This document shows positions 12,888 to 26,500 of a DNA stretch of 64,000 bases, piece after piece. Within the stretch, counting starts at the first letter, position 1. Each line of letters begins with the position of its first letter. The stretch is from the NCBI GenBank assembly GCA_934047225.1, contig OW203986.1:15441221-15505220 (forward strand), written 5' to 3'. The DNA comes from Ypsolopha sequella. Lineage: Eukaryota > Arthropoda > Insecta > Lepidoptera > Ypsolophidae. A program made the translations under genes and the position numbers. A model generated the notes under the pieces. It did no database searches. It was not told the origin of the DNA and was given only the letters and a program-made list of their open reading frames with translations.

Positions 12888-13000
12888 AAGATATAGAAGG
12901 AGTGGGGTCTTCTGGCACAAGCATTTCTGTGCTTAAAAGAAGGCTCCAGCATTGTAAATTAACTTAATTTTGGTTATTGAATAAACAATATTTCATTTTT
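12888..13000 (+). repeat. Short dispersed repeat GTGGGGTCTTCT, copy 1
   Basis: GTGGGGTCTTCTGGCACAAG followed by AAGAAGGCTCCAGCATTGT and a terminal AATAAACAATATTTC. The same unit recurs at 22750-22855. It resembles a SINE 3' segment. Confidence 0.55.
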
Positions 13001-16000
13001 TTATTTTTCAGACTGCACCAATTATTCGGTTTGTTTGTTTATTTTTGTGCTACTGACTTAAAACAGCATGTGGGCGATATTTATTAAACAATTGACATAA
13101 TTGTCATTGCGATGAGTGCACTGTTTGTTTTGTCACATTCTTAAACATTTTTTATGCGGGTTTTCAGAAAAATATATGGTAACACCTGATCGAAAATGAT
13201 CTAAAACTAGATTAATAATCTAAAAACGTTTTAATGACTCGTAAATGGTTTGACATCCAAAGAAAAAATATGAAACGATCACAGCGTGACTAGTTTCCGA
13301 TATCTCGGTATATCAGACTTGGGTCACATTCCGAAGGGCCCATTGTCCCACTATCGCTTTCGTAGCTACGCATAAATCTCAGTTTCGTTAATAAGATGTG
13401 GGCGCAACACGCGCAGGAACCCGTTATATTGTACTCGTAAATTCCAAAACAATATATTTATGAACATGAAACTTTATACTCAGCTATAAACTCACAACAT
13501 CTCACAAAATTTATATACTGCTCTACAATAAGAGGAGTTATGAAACAAGAAGATTGTGGTTGGCTTACGCATGCGGCAAAAACCAACGTACTCGTAGTTG
13601 CGTGATTTATCTGGAAATGATGCGCAATGACTGATTTGTTCCCTTGTGAAATATTCTGCTTAAATGTTTTTTTATCACTTCATTGGAAATATTGCTAATG
13701 AGAAATAGGAAACACGCAATAAGACGCTCGTTGATTTTACGATATCTGAACAAAATGAATATTCATCTTCGAATCACAATAATCAATCGTTCAACAAAAA
13801 GCTTCACAAATATTCACATAGCCCATATGAATAATGAATAATGAACTTTATTTTCAGAAGTAAGAATTACGTAAATATTTTTCTAACGTCAAAAAATTAC
13901 ATAACTAGTCCGAAAAGGCCCCCCCCGCGCACACCAATTGTAATCAGTAATTCACACGGTCACTCTTAAAAAAAACTAACACAACCACCGGCTGCCCATC
14001 AGCGACACGCAAAAGGTTGTTTGTCCAATAACTATATTATTTTAATTTAAAAGACAAAAGTAAAAATAAATTATTGTCAAAATAAATGCGAAAAATGGAA
14101 GCCAGGTTCGATTACTTTACAACGGTGCCGAATTTTGTAAGCAAGGAACAAATTGAAAAGGACAACAATAACAACAATTTATTCACAATATTTGGATTTA
14201 TATACATGGTTCATAAGAATTAACATAACCAATAACCTCAGAAATATATTGGAAATAACCGTATCATTATCAATTTATTTCCCTGAAAAACTCTCGTTTG
14301 AAACCATATACATGATATATGTCTCAGTGTCCACTCTGCTCTATCCTACAGCATAGCATTATAATATGGCAGTATCTAAAATAAACTATTCTATAGTAGT
14401 TGATACGTCTGTTAAATTTCTCTTTTTTATGTGCATCAGCTTAGCATCCAGCTTAGTGATATGTGGGCCACAATAGTAATTGATAAGCAATTGTTAATCC
14501 AAGAAAAAACATTTTCTTTTGAATGAATGAATATGTTTATTTATTTCAAAGAAACTTAATCTAAATACATCCCACAAAACCAAGTAGAAATTCCGTTTGT
14601 CTGTGGGGAGGGAGTCGCACTTCTTTTTCTATAAATTAGATAGTTATGTACTAAATTATAAGTAGTTAGGTACATTAATAGTAAATAATAAAATGCTATT
14701 TTAATCTGTCAATGTTTTCATGTTTTGTAAAAGGTAAGTTTTATATAACTTCGCGAATTTATTTTTATTTTTATGTTAAATTTGTAAACGGTAAATTTTA
14801 TGCATTTAGTATAAATTCTTAGGAGTAAACCAGTCTAGCACCTGGGAAAAAGCACTATTTGTTTCATCTAAAATTCGTTTCCCGGCAATTTAAAAAATAA
14901 GTCGAGTATTTATCTTGGCAATTATCATCAAACAAATGAACTATTTCAGAATATTTTTAAGGCAGGTCGTTGGGAAATATTTTAAAAATAACGTCTCTAA
15001 ATTGAACCCATTTTAACAAAAACGCCAGTTGATTTGATACTGTTTGTTTCCGCTGCTTGAGTCAATGAGATCGCAGTAAATTAAATTATCTATCCCTATT
15101 CTTTACTTCATAATAATTCAGTTTACTCTCGATGGTGGTACCAACAGTCCCAATAGAAAAATTGTCAACACAAATATTAATTTTGTCAATAGGGGCATTG
15201 GCATTACCTTGAGTTTGGTAATTATCTGCTAAATGAGTATAGTAAATATAGTAAAATAAATATGCTAAAAATGTAGCTTATTGTCTCTTATAATATTTGG
15301 AAAGATACCTACATTGGTTTTTTCCCTAAAAGAATTCGTGAACAAAGAAGTTCGTGTGAAATCATGAAATTATGATATTTTGTGTCTGAAAAAATATGTG
15401 TTTTAGATACATCCTTTCTGCAGATTTTTTCATGTTTTTTTCGTTTTATATTAAATTTACAAAACCAAATTCTATGAAAATTACAGAGAATAATTAACAG
15501 GTTATTTATTAAGTACTTTTGCGGAATTTCACCGCAAAAAAGGTTTTTGGGTGAAAAACGAGTATATTTGCGAGCGCGCGATGTTTCGTTTATCGTAACA
15601 GCCACGGCTCAAAGCGTGCTATTTTAAACTATAATAAAAGATAATAAAGTTCAGTTCTATCTACTTGATGCAAAATGAGGTGCTCAATGTCAGGGATAAG
15701 GGGCCCCTAACTACAAATAAATTGTAAAATTAGTCTCCGTGTCATTGCATTGCTGTAGAAAAATGCAGTTATAATTTTAGCAAATCAAACAAATCAATAA
15801 GGTCCATTTTACAAACCCCAAAAGAAAAGCAAAGCAACCCATTGAAACATAGGAGCTATTTTGTACCACACCGTTTGATTTAGCCGATGAATCCACTTGA
15901 GGTTCCAGGGAATGAACAACTAATGGGTTCCAGCTTCGATGCACGCACTTCAGTTCAGTGGAGAACACAAGAGCAGGGTGAAGAGAACCTTTTTATAGTA

Positions 16001-17670
16001 ACCCTCTTTGCTGACGGCATATGCCGAATCGCCACTTGGGCGTATGAGCGCGATGTTAAACATAGCTCGCACCACGCACGACTTATTATCAACGAATAAT
16101 AACGGAAATGCATTAATCCGCGGGACATCTTTCTTGGTGCGAGGTCTAAAAAGAAAATAACACCGGAAAAGGTAAAATAGTTTGATCAGCAAAATTAGCG
16201 ATGTCTATCAAGAGTACACCAGCCTCATATTAGAGCGTAGATTAGAGTTAGTAATAAACAATTTATTATAAAAACTAAATAATGTATCACATGCAAAATG
16301 TTTTTAATTATATTAAAGTAGCTTCAAAATAATTAATTTTTTCATATATTTACTTAGCTGTGAATTCGAAAAGGAACTCCTAACTTCACGACTGTTTAAA
16401 ATCTAATTATGTTCTTATATTCATCATGAAAAAATGTATTCTAACGTTTACTAAATTTTTTACCTTGTTATTAGCTGAGAATTCTTATTTTGATAGATTC
16501 GAATAGACGTTAATTTATTATTTCCTCAATGCACGTGTCACTTGAGGCTTTGTGATTTAATCTTATTTTAATCACGTAAATAAATTAACGTTAAATTTCT
16601 CTAACATTTCGACATGTCACAACACTCTCTTATTGCAGGAATTAATTATTAAAAATATGTGGAGTCGCTTGTAGACCACTGTCCGATGTAAGAGCAAATA
16701 CATATGAGTAAGCAAAAGCTTATTCAAATAGCACAGGATGCATAATATAAATAACAATAAACAAACACTAGAAAGAAAACGAAATGTGTAAAACTTCAAT
16801 TTTAAACAAATAAGTAGCTACGTAGACATTAACATATAAAAAAAAATATTAATACAATTCACTATAAAGAAACAGTATAAAATCATATTTAATTAGGCAA
16901 CGTTAGAAGTAATTTTACTTACAATCAGAAATTATTTATTTTAGATTCATTCTATATTGTATAAAGGTATAAAATATCTTTATCTACACTCATATGGTAA
17001 AATCCTGATTATGAACTCAAAAATACTGCACAATCACAATGTTTTTTACGAATGTCTCTTATGCAGAATAAACTTATTTAACAGAACATTTTTTAACAAA
17101 ATAATGCTTTGAAATGACTTTTTCTGCTATAAAAGTAAAGTTACACGCAGTTGGAAGGCAAAGAGAACTTAGCCCATGCAGCCATGTCTGAGGTTTCAAT
17201 AGGGAATGGTTTGAATGATGTAGACACTTATGACCAAACCGATGCGTTATGGACTACGATTGATTTTAATGATGCTAGAACTTGTGACCGGACCCTTGTC
17301 TCACATGCGCGGTAAACTGCTGGATAGATTTTGTGAGTTATTAATTAATTTCATATTAACTTTAATATTGCTTTTTTGTTTGTTTAAAGTTTTATTCTGA
17401 GCAAAAATATCTGACACCATATACTGAGCAACAAAAATGACAAAAAATCAAAACGAACCAGCAAAGTTAAGAAAAATTGTTACCAAGATCTTATAGATTG
17501 GAAAATAGGTAGGTAACCTATTGCATGAGTGTAGATAAAAGCAGTAGATAAAGCTACACATAACTTGGTTTAAAACACTCGTGTATACTACTAAAAACTC
17601 GCCATTGGCCCGTTTTTAATAACCTCTTTATGTGTCAGTTTCATAAACTACTATAAAAGTGCTAAATTAA
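13001..17670. other. No gene recognised
   Basis: AT-rich, with a C9 run at about 13919. The stretch at 15887-16099 is noted separately. Near 17140-17320 is a GC-richer segment with AAGGCAAAGAGAACTTAGCC, which looks like a repeat fragment. Confidence 0.4.
15887..16099 (+). other. Compositionally coding-like stretch, both strands open
   Basis: A + strand frame from ATG encodes 70 residues (MNPLEVPGNEQLMGSS through FADGICRIATWAYERD). The - strand frame over it is open as well (SGDSAYAVSKEGYYKK). No domain is recognised, and it may be a repeat fragment. Confidence 0.15.
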
Positions 17671-17770
17671 AATAATAGATAAACTAAAAGTCTAAATTAA
17701 GGTAATAAATAATCTAAAAGTTTCAATTAAGATAATAAAATATCTAAAAGTCTAAATTAAGATAAAAAAT
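17671..17770. repeat. 30-bp AT-rich tandem repeat, ~3.3 units
   Basis: Units at 17671, 17701 and 17731 share the pattern AATAAxATATCTAAAAGTCT and AATTAAG. A partial fourth unit follows. Confidence 0.75.
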
Positions 17771-18050
17771 TAATATTTTGGGAAATTTTAAATGAAATGG
17801 GTATTAGGTACTAAGGCCAAAACTACAATTTGTATAATTTTTGTCTTTCTTGTCTGTATGTTCAATGTGGTGCGGATGAATGAATGATTTGGATGCGGTT
17901 TTCTTTATTATCCTCGTATTGACCCTGGTCTATAAGGAGTGTTGATAAAATAACCATCAAGCCGTTAACTGACGATAACTCAAGGACACTTCCACGCGGG
18001 CAAAAGCTGTTTTTTAATAAAATCACATGATAGGCTGGTAGATCTTACAG

Positions 18051-18292
18051 GTGGTAGAGAGGACAGCTCACAGGCAAAAAACCAGGAGGCCTACCATGCC
18101 ATCCCTAATAGCCGGCCCTTATATGGAACAGACTGGTGACGGGCAGGGGCGTCACTGGTGCGAGGGTTCCGGCACCGCGCTCACCAACCCGCCTGCCCAG
18201 CGTGTGTGAGTAAAGGCAATTCTTCCAGGATGACCGCCGGGAGTGGATTCGTCCAGCAGTGGACGAACTAGGCTGATGGATGGATGGATGAT
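18051..18292 (+). repeat. Repeat family W, copy with internal deletion
   Basis: Runs from GGTGGTAGAG through GGACAGCTCACAGGCAAAAA and GGAACAGACTGGTGACGG to GGCTGATGGATGGATG. It lacks the block between the first two motifs that is present at 29112-29470. Confidence 0.7.
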
Positions 18293-18717
18293 AGGCTGAT
18301 TCTTAATAGGAATAAGTGTTTTTTTAACTTGGTATTTGTTATTTTAACTGGAAAAAAAGGAGTTCAACTCTGCTTAAGGGGAAACGACTCCCTAAAACTA
18401 AAAGCGTGTTTTATGTTTGTGCAACGTAATGAATAAAATAACAAAATTTTGCCGAAAAAGCCTAACTGACAGTAAATTGTGTTCGCGAAATGCCATAAAT
18501 CACATTTATTTAATATCTGTAACTCAAAAATAAGAATCAACCATCTTAAGGTTTCTACCAACGCCAACGACCTTGAACTAAGTAACTTTGTAACCATTTT
18601 ATACAGTAACTATAGCATTTTTCAACAGAAGAAAAATACATAGTAATCTGCATGACGATTTTTTGTTCACTTGTAACAACATAACTGCTGCAGTTTTTAT
18701 CGAAACAGTATGAAAAT

Positions 18718-19595
18718 TAATGATGAAACGGATATCCGGTTGCTATCCGGTATCCGGCCTATCCGGCCATATTTTTGGTATCCGGTATCCGGCCGGATAG
18801 TAGTCAGTATCCGGCCAGATACCGGATACTTAACTCAACATACAAAAAGTCGTTTAAATCACAAAATAGTTGTATCAATGATTGAATAATCTAAATTCTA
18901 ATACATAAAGTGAATAAGAATTGAGCTATGGTAGATAAAGACAAGCTTTACATCAATTGTTGGGAATAAACGTTTATGCTTTTCTTCATACATTACACCA
19001 GCTTCTTTTGCTCTCACAATGTACCGAATGTAACTCAACATGTATCTTTTAATAAAAACACATGGTCATACTGAAATCATACTAAACAACTTTTCCAAAG
19101 AAACATACTTGTGGAAATGAAAAAAATACTCATTATGAAAACCTACTTTAAATTTTGAAAGGGCACTGGGCGGGCAGGTTCAATTTTGTTTTTTCAATAT
19201 GTTACTTTGGAAAATTTGTTCAGTATGAACAGTATATTATGCGGTTTCATTTAAAGATACCTGTCCATTTATATACAGTATACACCACTCCAAGGAGACA
19301 AAAGATACATATTTACAAATTTCGTTAGGATCGGAAATTGTTTCGCGTTTGCAAACCAGCATTTGTATGATTGTGATACGATCATTTAGAAATGATCTTC
19401 ATTTAAAAAATGCTCGAATAATCTTACTTGCACCCGCACGCACCTTGGTGCGTAATATTTAGACTTGCTCAATAAGTGCGAAACGCATATCTTGAGCCGG
19501 ATATCCGGCCGCCGGATATCCGGCTATCCGGCCTAGTGCGTCGCCGGATATCCGGTATCCGGTATCCGGCCAAATCACTATCCGTTTCATCTCTA
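18718..19595. mobile_element. Non-autonomous hAT-type DNA transposon with 8-bp target duplication
   Basis: The ends are TAATGATGAAACGGATA and, inverted, TAGAGATGAAACGGATA, so both begin with the hAT YARNG motif. Perfect 8-bp direct repeats ATGAAAAT flank the element (18710-18717 and 19596-19603). Both subterminal regions are packed with CCGGATA/TATCCGG repeats, the type of subterminal array hAT transposases bind. The 878-bp body has no transposase frame, so it would depend on an enzyme made elsewhere. Confidence 0.85.
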
Positions 19596-19603
19596 ATGAA
19601 AAT

Positions 19604-22295
19604 TTATAAACTTCTTGACAAAATAATTTAAAAATGATTTGGTTTCCTCAGTTGTTAGAAATTAATTTTATTTTGGATAAAATAAATTAAAAACACAATA
19701 TTTTCGCACTTGTTAACCGCAGCGACTGACGTAACAGCCATGTTGCAGTGCGAGCTGATAAGGACTTTATTTTAATATGGTTTTGTTCGAAATTTCAACC
19801 ACCATGAATCAAGTTGCTAATTATTCCGACGGAGCCACCTTAAGTTATGCGTTGTAGAGGATACGAATCGTTACCCATTAATGCTAAAGAAGAAGCATCA
19901 CCGCTAAAGTTATCACAACACAACGCTCGGGTGTAAGTGACTTTATAAATGTATTTTTAGCAAAATATAGGCTTATTTAGGAAAATTACAAATTATTATT
20001 TTTATATATTTTTTTTCATGAATATTAGGGTATAAATCGAAATATGACAGGATTTTAGATAAATTTAGGTAAGTTTGAATTTTTTTCTGATTATTTTGAC
20101 TCGTAGGATTGTGACCTGTTAAAATTAAAAATCTCTTTAATTGAAATGAATATATAATTGTAAATTTCATGTTAAATAAAATAAAAATATAAACAAAAGA
20201 AGAAAGCAATAATTCAAAGTTTAATATATTTAATCGAAATCCTGCTAGGTACATCATAAATTAAAAGAAAAATGAATTTTATTAAGAAGATTTGAAGATT
20301 ATTCCGGATAAGGAATAAACCACTATTATAATATATATTTTTTTAAACATAGGATAACTTTTTTCATGAACCACATTTTTTGCAATTTTTTGGCAGTTGT
20401 CTAAGCCTTGACTTTAGGCAACATGAAAATTTTTATGTTGAATGAAATTTCCGTTGGCTATGCCTATATTTTAATTTCTACGGTTTTTCTGGTTTTTCTC
20501 GTGTATTAAGAATAATAATCTCTGTGGAACTAAGCAATAAAATAAAAATGTCACGTTTTGAAGCAAACTCCAAGACTTTTCTGGTATTCTGCTTAACCGG
20601 AATTAAAATTAATCCTATTATTGGGTAGGGCTTAAGTTTCACACACTCAAGCACTCATTAAAATCCCCGCAATAAAATATGTCATTGGTCGTCCCTCCAC
20701 AACCCTAGTCTTACTGTCAAGACACATGATGTTCTCGGGTTCTATAGCATAAAATTAACGCCGAGTTACTGTAATCTCGTAAAGACGTAACTGTTAATAA
20801 TGAGACACCTATCGTCAAGTATAGACTGCAGTTTTTCCTGCATGGGAATATTATTGTTCTGAGGAATACTCACATCTTATTTTTCTTAGGTCTTGTTCGG
20901 GTTCTAAAGTTCACACTTTACCTTAAGAACTTACAACCTTATGACAACATTATAGTCAAATACCTCACAAGACCTGCCGTCTTGTGAAAAGAGAACATGT
21001 CAAATTTCAATTTAATTTTATTTTATTTTATTCTCTTTTACTAACATAATTTTTAAGATAATTGTTACTAACACTTATGGATCATTGATATCTGAAATAA
21101 ATGGAATATTATTATTATTATATTACAATATTGTCACACATACTAAATTAGGAGATGGATATCATACCTATATTTCTTTATTCGCAGCGGAGCGTTGAGT
21201 ACTACACTGACTGTCTTCGGTCGTACTTCTTGATCTGATAGATCTCGTATTCCAATACCATTTTCAGGCGAAATATGCGCATTACTCACGCGCATGGCTT
21301 TAATAGTCTATGCGAATTTTATTTTTGTCACTGTCACTCCAAGTCCGCCAAGGGGCGGATGCAAGGCAAAATTTAAAATATCAAATCTCTAGATATTGTT
21401 GAAACACACCTAATAAAATATGTTTGAGTTCTGTATAATATGGTTCCTATTCGTCAAACGAGGAGAAAAAGTGTGTTTGAAGACCTCATTTCAACAATTA
21501 TTTCTATCGAGGAAAATTTATCCAAACATGTTTTCCAATTTCCAAACCCTAGATTATATAGTCAAAATGTATATAGCAAAATTTTATTTAAATTTTCCGT
21601 GTATTTCATGAAATACAAAGAAAAGAAACACCCGTATTTTTTTCGCATATCGCCATATTTGAAGCATGACAGACTATTATTCTTATTTTTATTGCAGTTC
21701 TTATTGCGGTGTGGTGTCATAGCCATTTAAATCACTTACAAATAGGGTGCTTGAGCAGCAAGTGACTGTACTTACCACCTATTTTTGTCTCTATATGCAT
21801 CAAGATAATAATTGCAAAGAAGTAAACGGTAACCGGTTCGGGTCAGAAGTCTAGTAATATTTTTGATAAACGTCACGAATTCAAGATAAACCGGAAGCCA
21901 CTAATGAGTTCGAATAAAATTGTTTTTCATTAAAATAATGAATACATTAATGTCTTTAATCTAGATTCATGTTTAGTTTTTTAATTGAAGCTCAAACATC
22001 CTCGCCATATATCAAATACATGGATTTAGTGTAGTTTAAATCCTTCCCAATCTTAATTATAAAGAGATGAATTTTAATGGCTTTCTGTAAAGGATTCTTT
22101 TTGGTTCTACAAATGAAGATAAAATTTTAAATATTTAGTTTAGACCTTCCATAAATATAATTATTTTAATTACGTTAATGTGTAAGATGGTTTCGAAACA
22201 CAATCTGAACTGCGATTTATAGCAAAATATCTTTTATTAAGATAGATAACATATACATACTCAGAATAGTATTCCTTATTCTGAGTATACATACA
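19604..22295. other. No gene recognised
   Basis: Very AT-rich (notably 19970-20350). Short frames only. Confidence 0.4.
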
Positions 22296-22560
22296 AGGTG
22301 AAATTGAGTCATCCGCCTGAATTCATACTGGAGAGTCGGTTAGCGATCAGGAACAAGGTTCAAAGTTTCCTTTCTTTAAAATTATTAAAAAAAGATTGCT
22401 CTCATTCACTAGTTCAAATACAAATAATCCTAGTCCAGGCAGTATAGAAGCAAAAAATTTTTTTATCGAAATGTACCTGGCGGTTCATTAAACATTGTTC
22501 CTGGTCAATAACCGAGTCTCCAGTATGAATTCAGGTGCAGGTTGATAAAATTTCACGTTA
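22296..22560. mobile_element. Foldback family F1, copy B
   Basis: Same arms as copy A (CCGCCTGAATTCATACTGG and its inverse) and the same centre. An unrelated short palindrome (ATACTCAGAATA / TATTCTGAGTAT) lies just upstream. Confidence 0.75.
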
Positions 22561-22749
22561 TATTTGATTTCATTTAATAAGTCTATTATTTCCACAGCAA
22601 ATGACAGCATTATATAGTAGGAAACTTTAAAAAAGAAATTGTACCAGTTACGAAACTAAATAATATAAAATGTTAAAGTAAATTACATTTTTGCAGGCTA
22701 AGTCATTAACAGCAGAATAAGACGTCATTAACAAATGAAAAGATGAAAG

Positions 22750-22855
22750 ATGTGGGGTCTTCTGTTACAAGTGTTTTTATACTTACAAGAAGGCCTCACC
22801 AGTGTTTTTGTTAAAATGTGTGTTTTACCGAAATAAATATTTATGTATTTTGTAT
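22750..22855 (+). repeat. Short dispersed repeat GTGGGGTCTTCT, copy 2
   Basis: GTGGGGTCTTCTGTTACAAG, AAGAAGGCCTCACCAGTGT, then AAATAAATATTTATG. Matches the copy at 12888-13000. Confidence 0.55.
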
Positions 22856-22882
22856 TGTATTTTGTAAAGAAATATAATTTTT

Positions 22883-23335
22883 AGGGTTTCGTACCTAAAA
22901 TGTACAAAAGGAACCTTTATGGTGAGACTCCGTTGTCCGTCCGTCCGTCCGTATGTCACAGCCCCATAACTTTAGCACCGTTAAAGGTAGAATCATGAAA
23001 TTTAGCACAAAAATAGCATTCATTAGCCCATATATCACGGTGTAAAAAAAAATATGAAAATTTTTAAATTGTTCAAAATATTTCCAAAACAAAAGTGAGA
23101 AAAATAAAAAATATTAGCCTAAAGATACAATATGGGTATCAAATTGTAGATATTAAAAAATTTATTGTAAAAATATATATATACTGGCACTGGTTTCGAA
23201 AAATCTTTAAAATGCCCCAAAAATATGTATACCCCCCCCCCCCCCCCCTTATCTCCAAAACTGGTGGACCCAAAATTAAATTTATCATCCACAATACGGA
23301 ACTCTAGGTACGCGAGTCTGACTCGCACTTGACTG
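22883..23335 (+). repeat. GGGTTCCGTACC-type repeat with poly-C, copy 1
   Basis: Starts AGGGTTTCGTACC, has (CCGT)n and ATGTCACAGCCCCATAACTT, and ends with CGCGAGTCTGACTCGCACTTG. A C17 run (23232-23248) lies at the same internal point as a shorter C run in the copy at 45776-46170, so the tract is ancestral to the repeat. Confidence 0.7.
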
Positions 23336-23538
23336 TTTTTTTTTTATTATAAACACATTATTGAACATGGAACTTTCAATCATTTGAACTCAAAGCAATG
23401 AAATCTAAAATCACCAGCTCAATTCAGCTCATAATAAAACATCAGACCGGAAGAGCAGTGACCAGGGCCTCCGAATTTGGAGTACAACGGGACTGCGCCT
23501 GCGCGAATATTAACAGCTTCCGATCTTCGAACTAGGTT

Positions 23539-23592
23539 TATAAGAGCAGGTTCCCACAATGACAGTCGGTCAGTTTTGACGGAAACCGGTGA
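23539..23592 (+). promoter_or_regulatory. Candidate core promoter (TATA plus TCAGTT initiator)
   Basis: TATAAG begins at 23539 and the arthropod-type initiator TCAGTT at 23570. If A at 23572 is +1, TATA starts at -33, the normal spacing. A donor-like CCG|GTGAGG lies 17 bases into the transcript. The ~200 bases around it are GC-richer than the surroundings. It could drive a gene or be the promoter of a decayed retroelement, since no coding exon is seen downstream. Confidence 0.35.
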
Positions 23593-23599
23593 GGCGGTG

Positions 23600-26500
23600 G
23601 TGGAGCCCCGACACTTGGAATTTTAGATGTCTTTTCCGGCAGGAAAAAAAGGTCAAATAATGTCAATAAATTTCATTCAATTTAAAATTCAATGTTCATC
23701 TTTAACCCTCTTCATGCACATTATCGCTACAAAAATCGCAGGCCAAATCGTGGCTCGTATCGATCTCACAGATGAAAAGACTATCTTAAGATTTTTGAGG
23801 ATATCTCTTACTCTAAACGGGTGAAATTAGCGTTTCTGGATTTACTATCTTCTTTCAGAAGTGCGGGTAATTTCTGTGGGGGTGAGTTTACCAGATGACA
23901 GGAACTTTCCTGACATATCTACCAGGAATTTTGGCTCTTTGTCAGGAAATAAGGAAAAAATGGGATTTGTCAGGAATTTTTAAAAGAGATAAATAATTGC
24001 TTAATAATAATTAATTGTAATGACACTGTTGGAAGTTGAGCCGCCTCCGCATTAACATAAAACCTTTACAAAAATGACAGGATATTTATTGAATAATCAA
24101 GAATTTTGTCAGGAATTCATGTTACCGGATCTGGTAACCCTATGCGGGGTTGTTCCTCGGAATTGGCCAGGTGGAGCACAGTTCTCATTACACAGGTCCG
24201 TACAATTAGATGGCACTCATGGCCGTCTAATTTGGAAAATACCATATCCGGTTTTTCTGACGTCACGGTACGTCAAAATAGACCTCCTGTCATTGTGGAA
24301 ACCCGCTCTGCTGTAGTTATTTCTATACTCAATGGCTTAGCTAAAGTCATATTTTGTCAGTACAATGGTATCTGGTACACTAGCAACTAGAATATAGCGG
24401 TAGGCTATACAAAGCCGTGCGTGCCTAAATTACCAACCACAAGAGGAGGTCTATTTTTGTTACATCGATGTATAAACGAGTATTTGAAGACCTTAAATTG
24501 AAGTCAAGAACATTCACACTTCTCATCTTCAAACAAACATACTTTCACTATCCCAAATAGTGTTAAAGTTTTGGAATTGTAAAAGCAAATATAAATAACA
24601 AATACAAAAGGACTACTTCCTATTGTGAAGATTATGCCAAGTGAAGACATTTAAGACTAAGCGGATCAATTTTTGTATTTGTTAGTCCGCTATTCCCCTC
24701 TTTTCATTTCTTCTATGGGGCAATAAAGATCGCCGCCGTAATAACAACCAAGATTAAGTTTCAGAAGATACGGTACTTGTTTGAACTGCAAACGTTACTT
24801 AGATTAGATATATTTGACGTAGAGTACGTTTACAAATTAGGTTTACAAATATTTAGAGCAACAATTTATCGGACCACTAATTTTTTGGATAAACTTTCAA
24901 CAGTTTTGCACAATTCGGACATCAGAATCTGTGGGCTCAGAATATAGGTAAATTATGACAAAAATATACATTTTCAAGATATCGACAACATCGTACTACA
25001 CTTATTTTTTTTTTTTGCATAGTCGACAGTTTTTACAAGAGCAAAACTTTTAGTTACAAATCTGTGAAGATAATTCGTATAGTATACGCAAAGGTTTCGA
25101 TAACCATTGACATTTAAGAGAATGTTGACACACCAAAGTATTGATTTCATATTTTTTATGGACTCCTCACAATTTGATTTCATTAAATATATATTCACTG
25201 TAGTATCCCAATCTAATTATCTAGCAACAAACCATAGCTTACGCACATTGTAAAATTAAGACCAAAGTCCTGAATCAATACATATTGGGTATGTACAGTC
25301 GCCTGCAGTTCAAGCTCCCTATTTGTGAAAGACGCGACACCGCAATTAGAACTGCCAAAAGATAGCCTGTCATGCTGGCGTCCGTACCATCTGAGAAATT
25401 GTCGCAGTCGCTTTTTTTACGATAGCATTATAGGTGAAACAGGGCCCAGATATTTTTTTTTCCATAAACCTATACGTAGAGGAAATGTCACCTCTACAGT
25501 ATGTTATTAGTTCCGGCCCGGGGGAAGTTGGAATTTAATTATTTACCGCTGTCCTCGCAGAGGGAGACCTCGGAACCCCTGGAGAGTAATGTTGGCCGGT
25601 TTGTGGTGGACGTTTACACCATTACCCTCATTGTATTGTCATTTTACCATTAGCGGACTCTTACTGCACTTTAAAATTGTGCAGAGTAAGATAATTATAA
25701 AATTTATATTATAATGTCACGTGGTAAGGGTTCTCTTAGTGTAGACTGTCGGACATTCGTACACCCACGTTCCACCAATGTTTTTTACTTTCTAACTTGC
25801 AAGGAGGAATGGAGTTGTTGATGGCGCTCGGTGTGGTTGTAGGAATGCTTCATGGGTTTAATCTGGCTAAACCATAGGACCCGCTAGGTTGGCAGTTATG
25901 AGAAAAGCTCCATTTTCCAAATTTGGCGTTCCCGTTGTTAGCAGAGGGTGTACTTATCGCCTTATTTATTAGTAGTACGAGTACACTCTCAAAGTAATAA
26001 TGCGCATACAAATCTGTAGCCAAGCTACCGGATGTACCAATATATTGTATAGACACTGTTAGGAAATACGAACTTTGCCGAACTGGGGCGAAAATTTTTA
26101 TGCGTTTTATTACATTGAGAGTACTGTATATATAGCGTAGCGTACTGTTTTGTAGTTTAATACGTCAGAAGATATTCAATACTCAATACCAATCGTTGTT
26201 ACAAAACCACAAGGTTAAGTTAATGCGTAAATAGAATCACTAGTAACAAAAGAAGGGAGTATAATAGAATTGTGTATGATGCTTTGCGTTTTAGCATGAA
26301 AATAGGTATGTATTTCGCACAGTGTGAATGCTCAGCTTTTACATGTATCCCAAGAAAAAAATAACTTTTTATCCTTAGAAAGTTTGCAGTTTTTCTTTGT
26401 TGAAAATCGGGGCTGTATTGCCTTATTTTTATTAATTTTTAGTTTATAAAAAGTTAATAATTTGATTCTCAACTGATGCCGGGCCCAGTGGGGGCCGAAA

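Noticed and set aside
17671..17770. CRISPR-like array
   Set aside because: Units are contiguous 30-bp tandem repeats with no unique spacers, in an animal genome.
22883..23335. Poly-C stretch as a possible assembly artefact or G-quadruplex regulator
   Set aside because: A homologous shorter C run occurs at the same point in the copy at 45776-46170, so it belongs to the repeat.
24074..24390. Overlapping + strand frames of 80 and 94 residues
   Set aside because: They overlap in different frames, have no domain, and the DNA looks like a decayed repeat.
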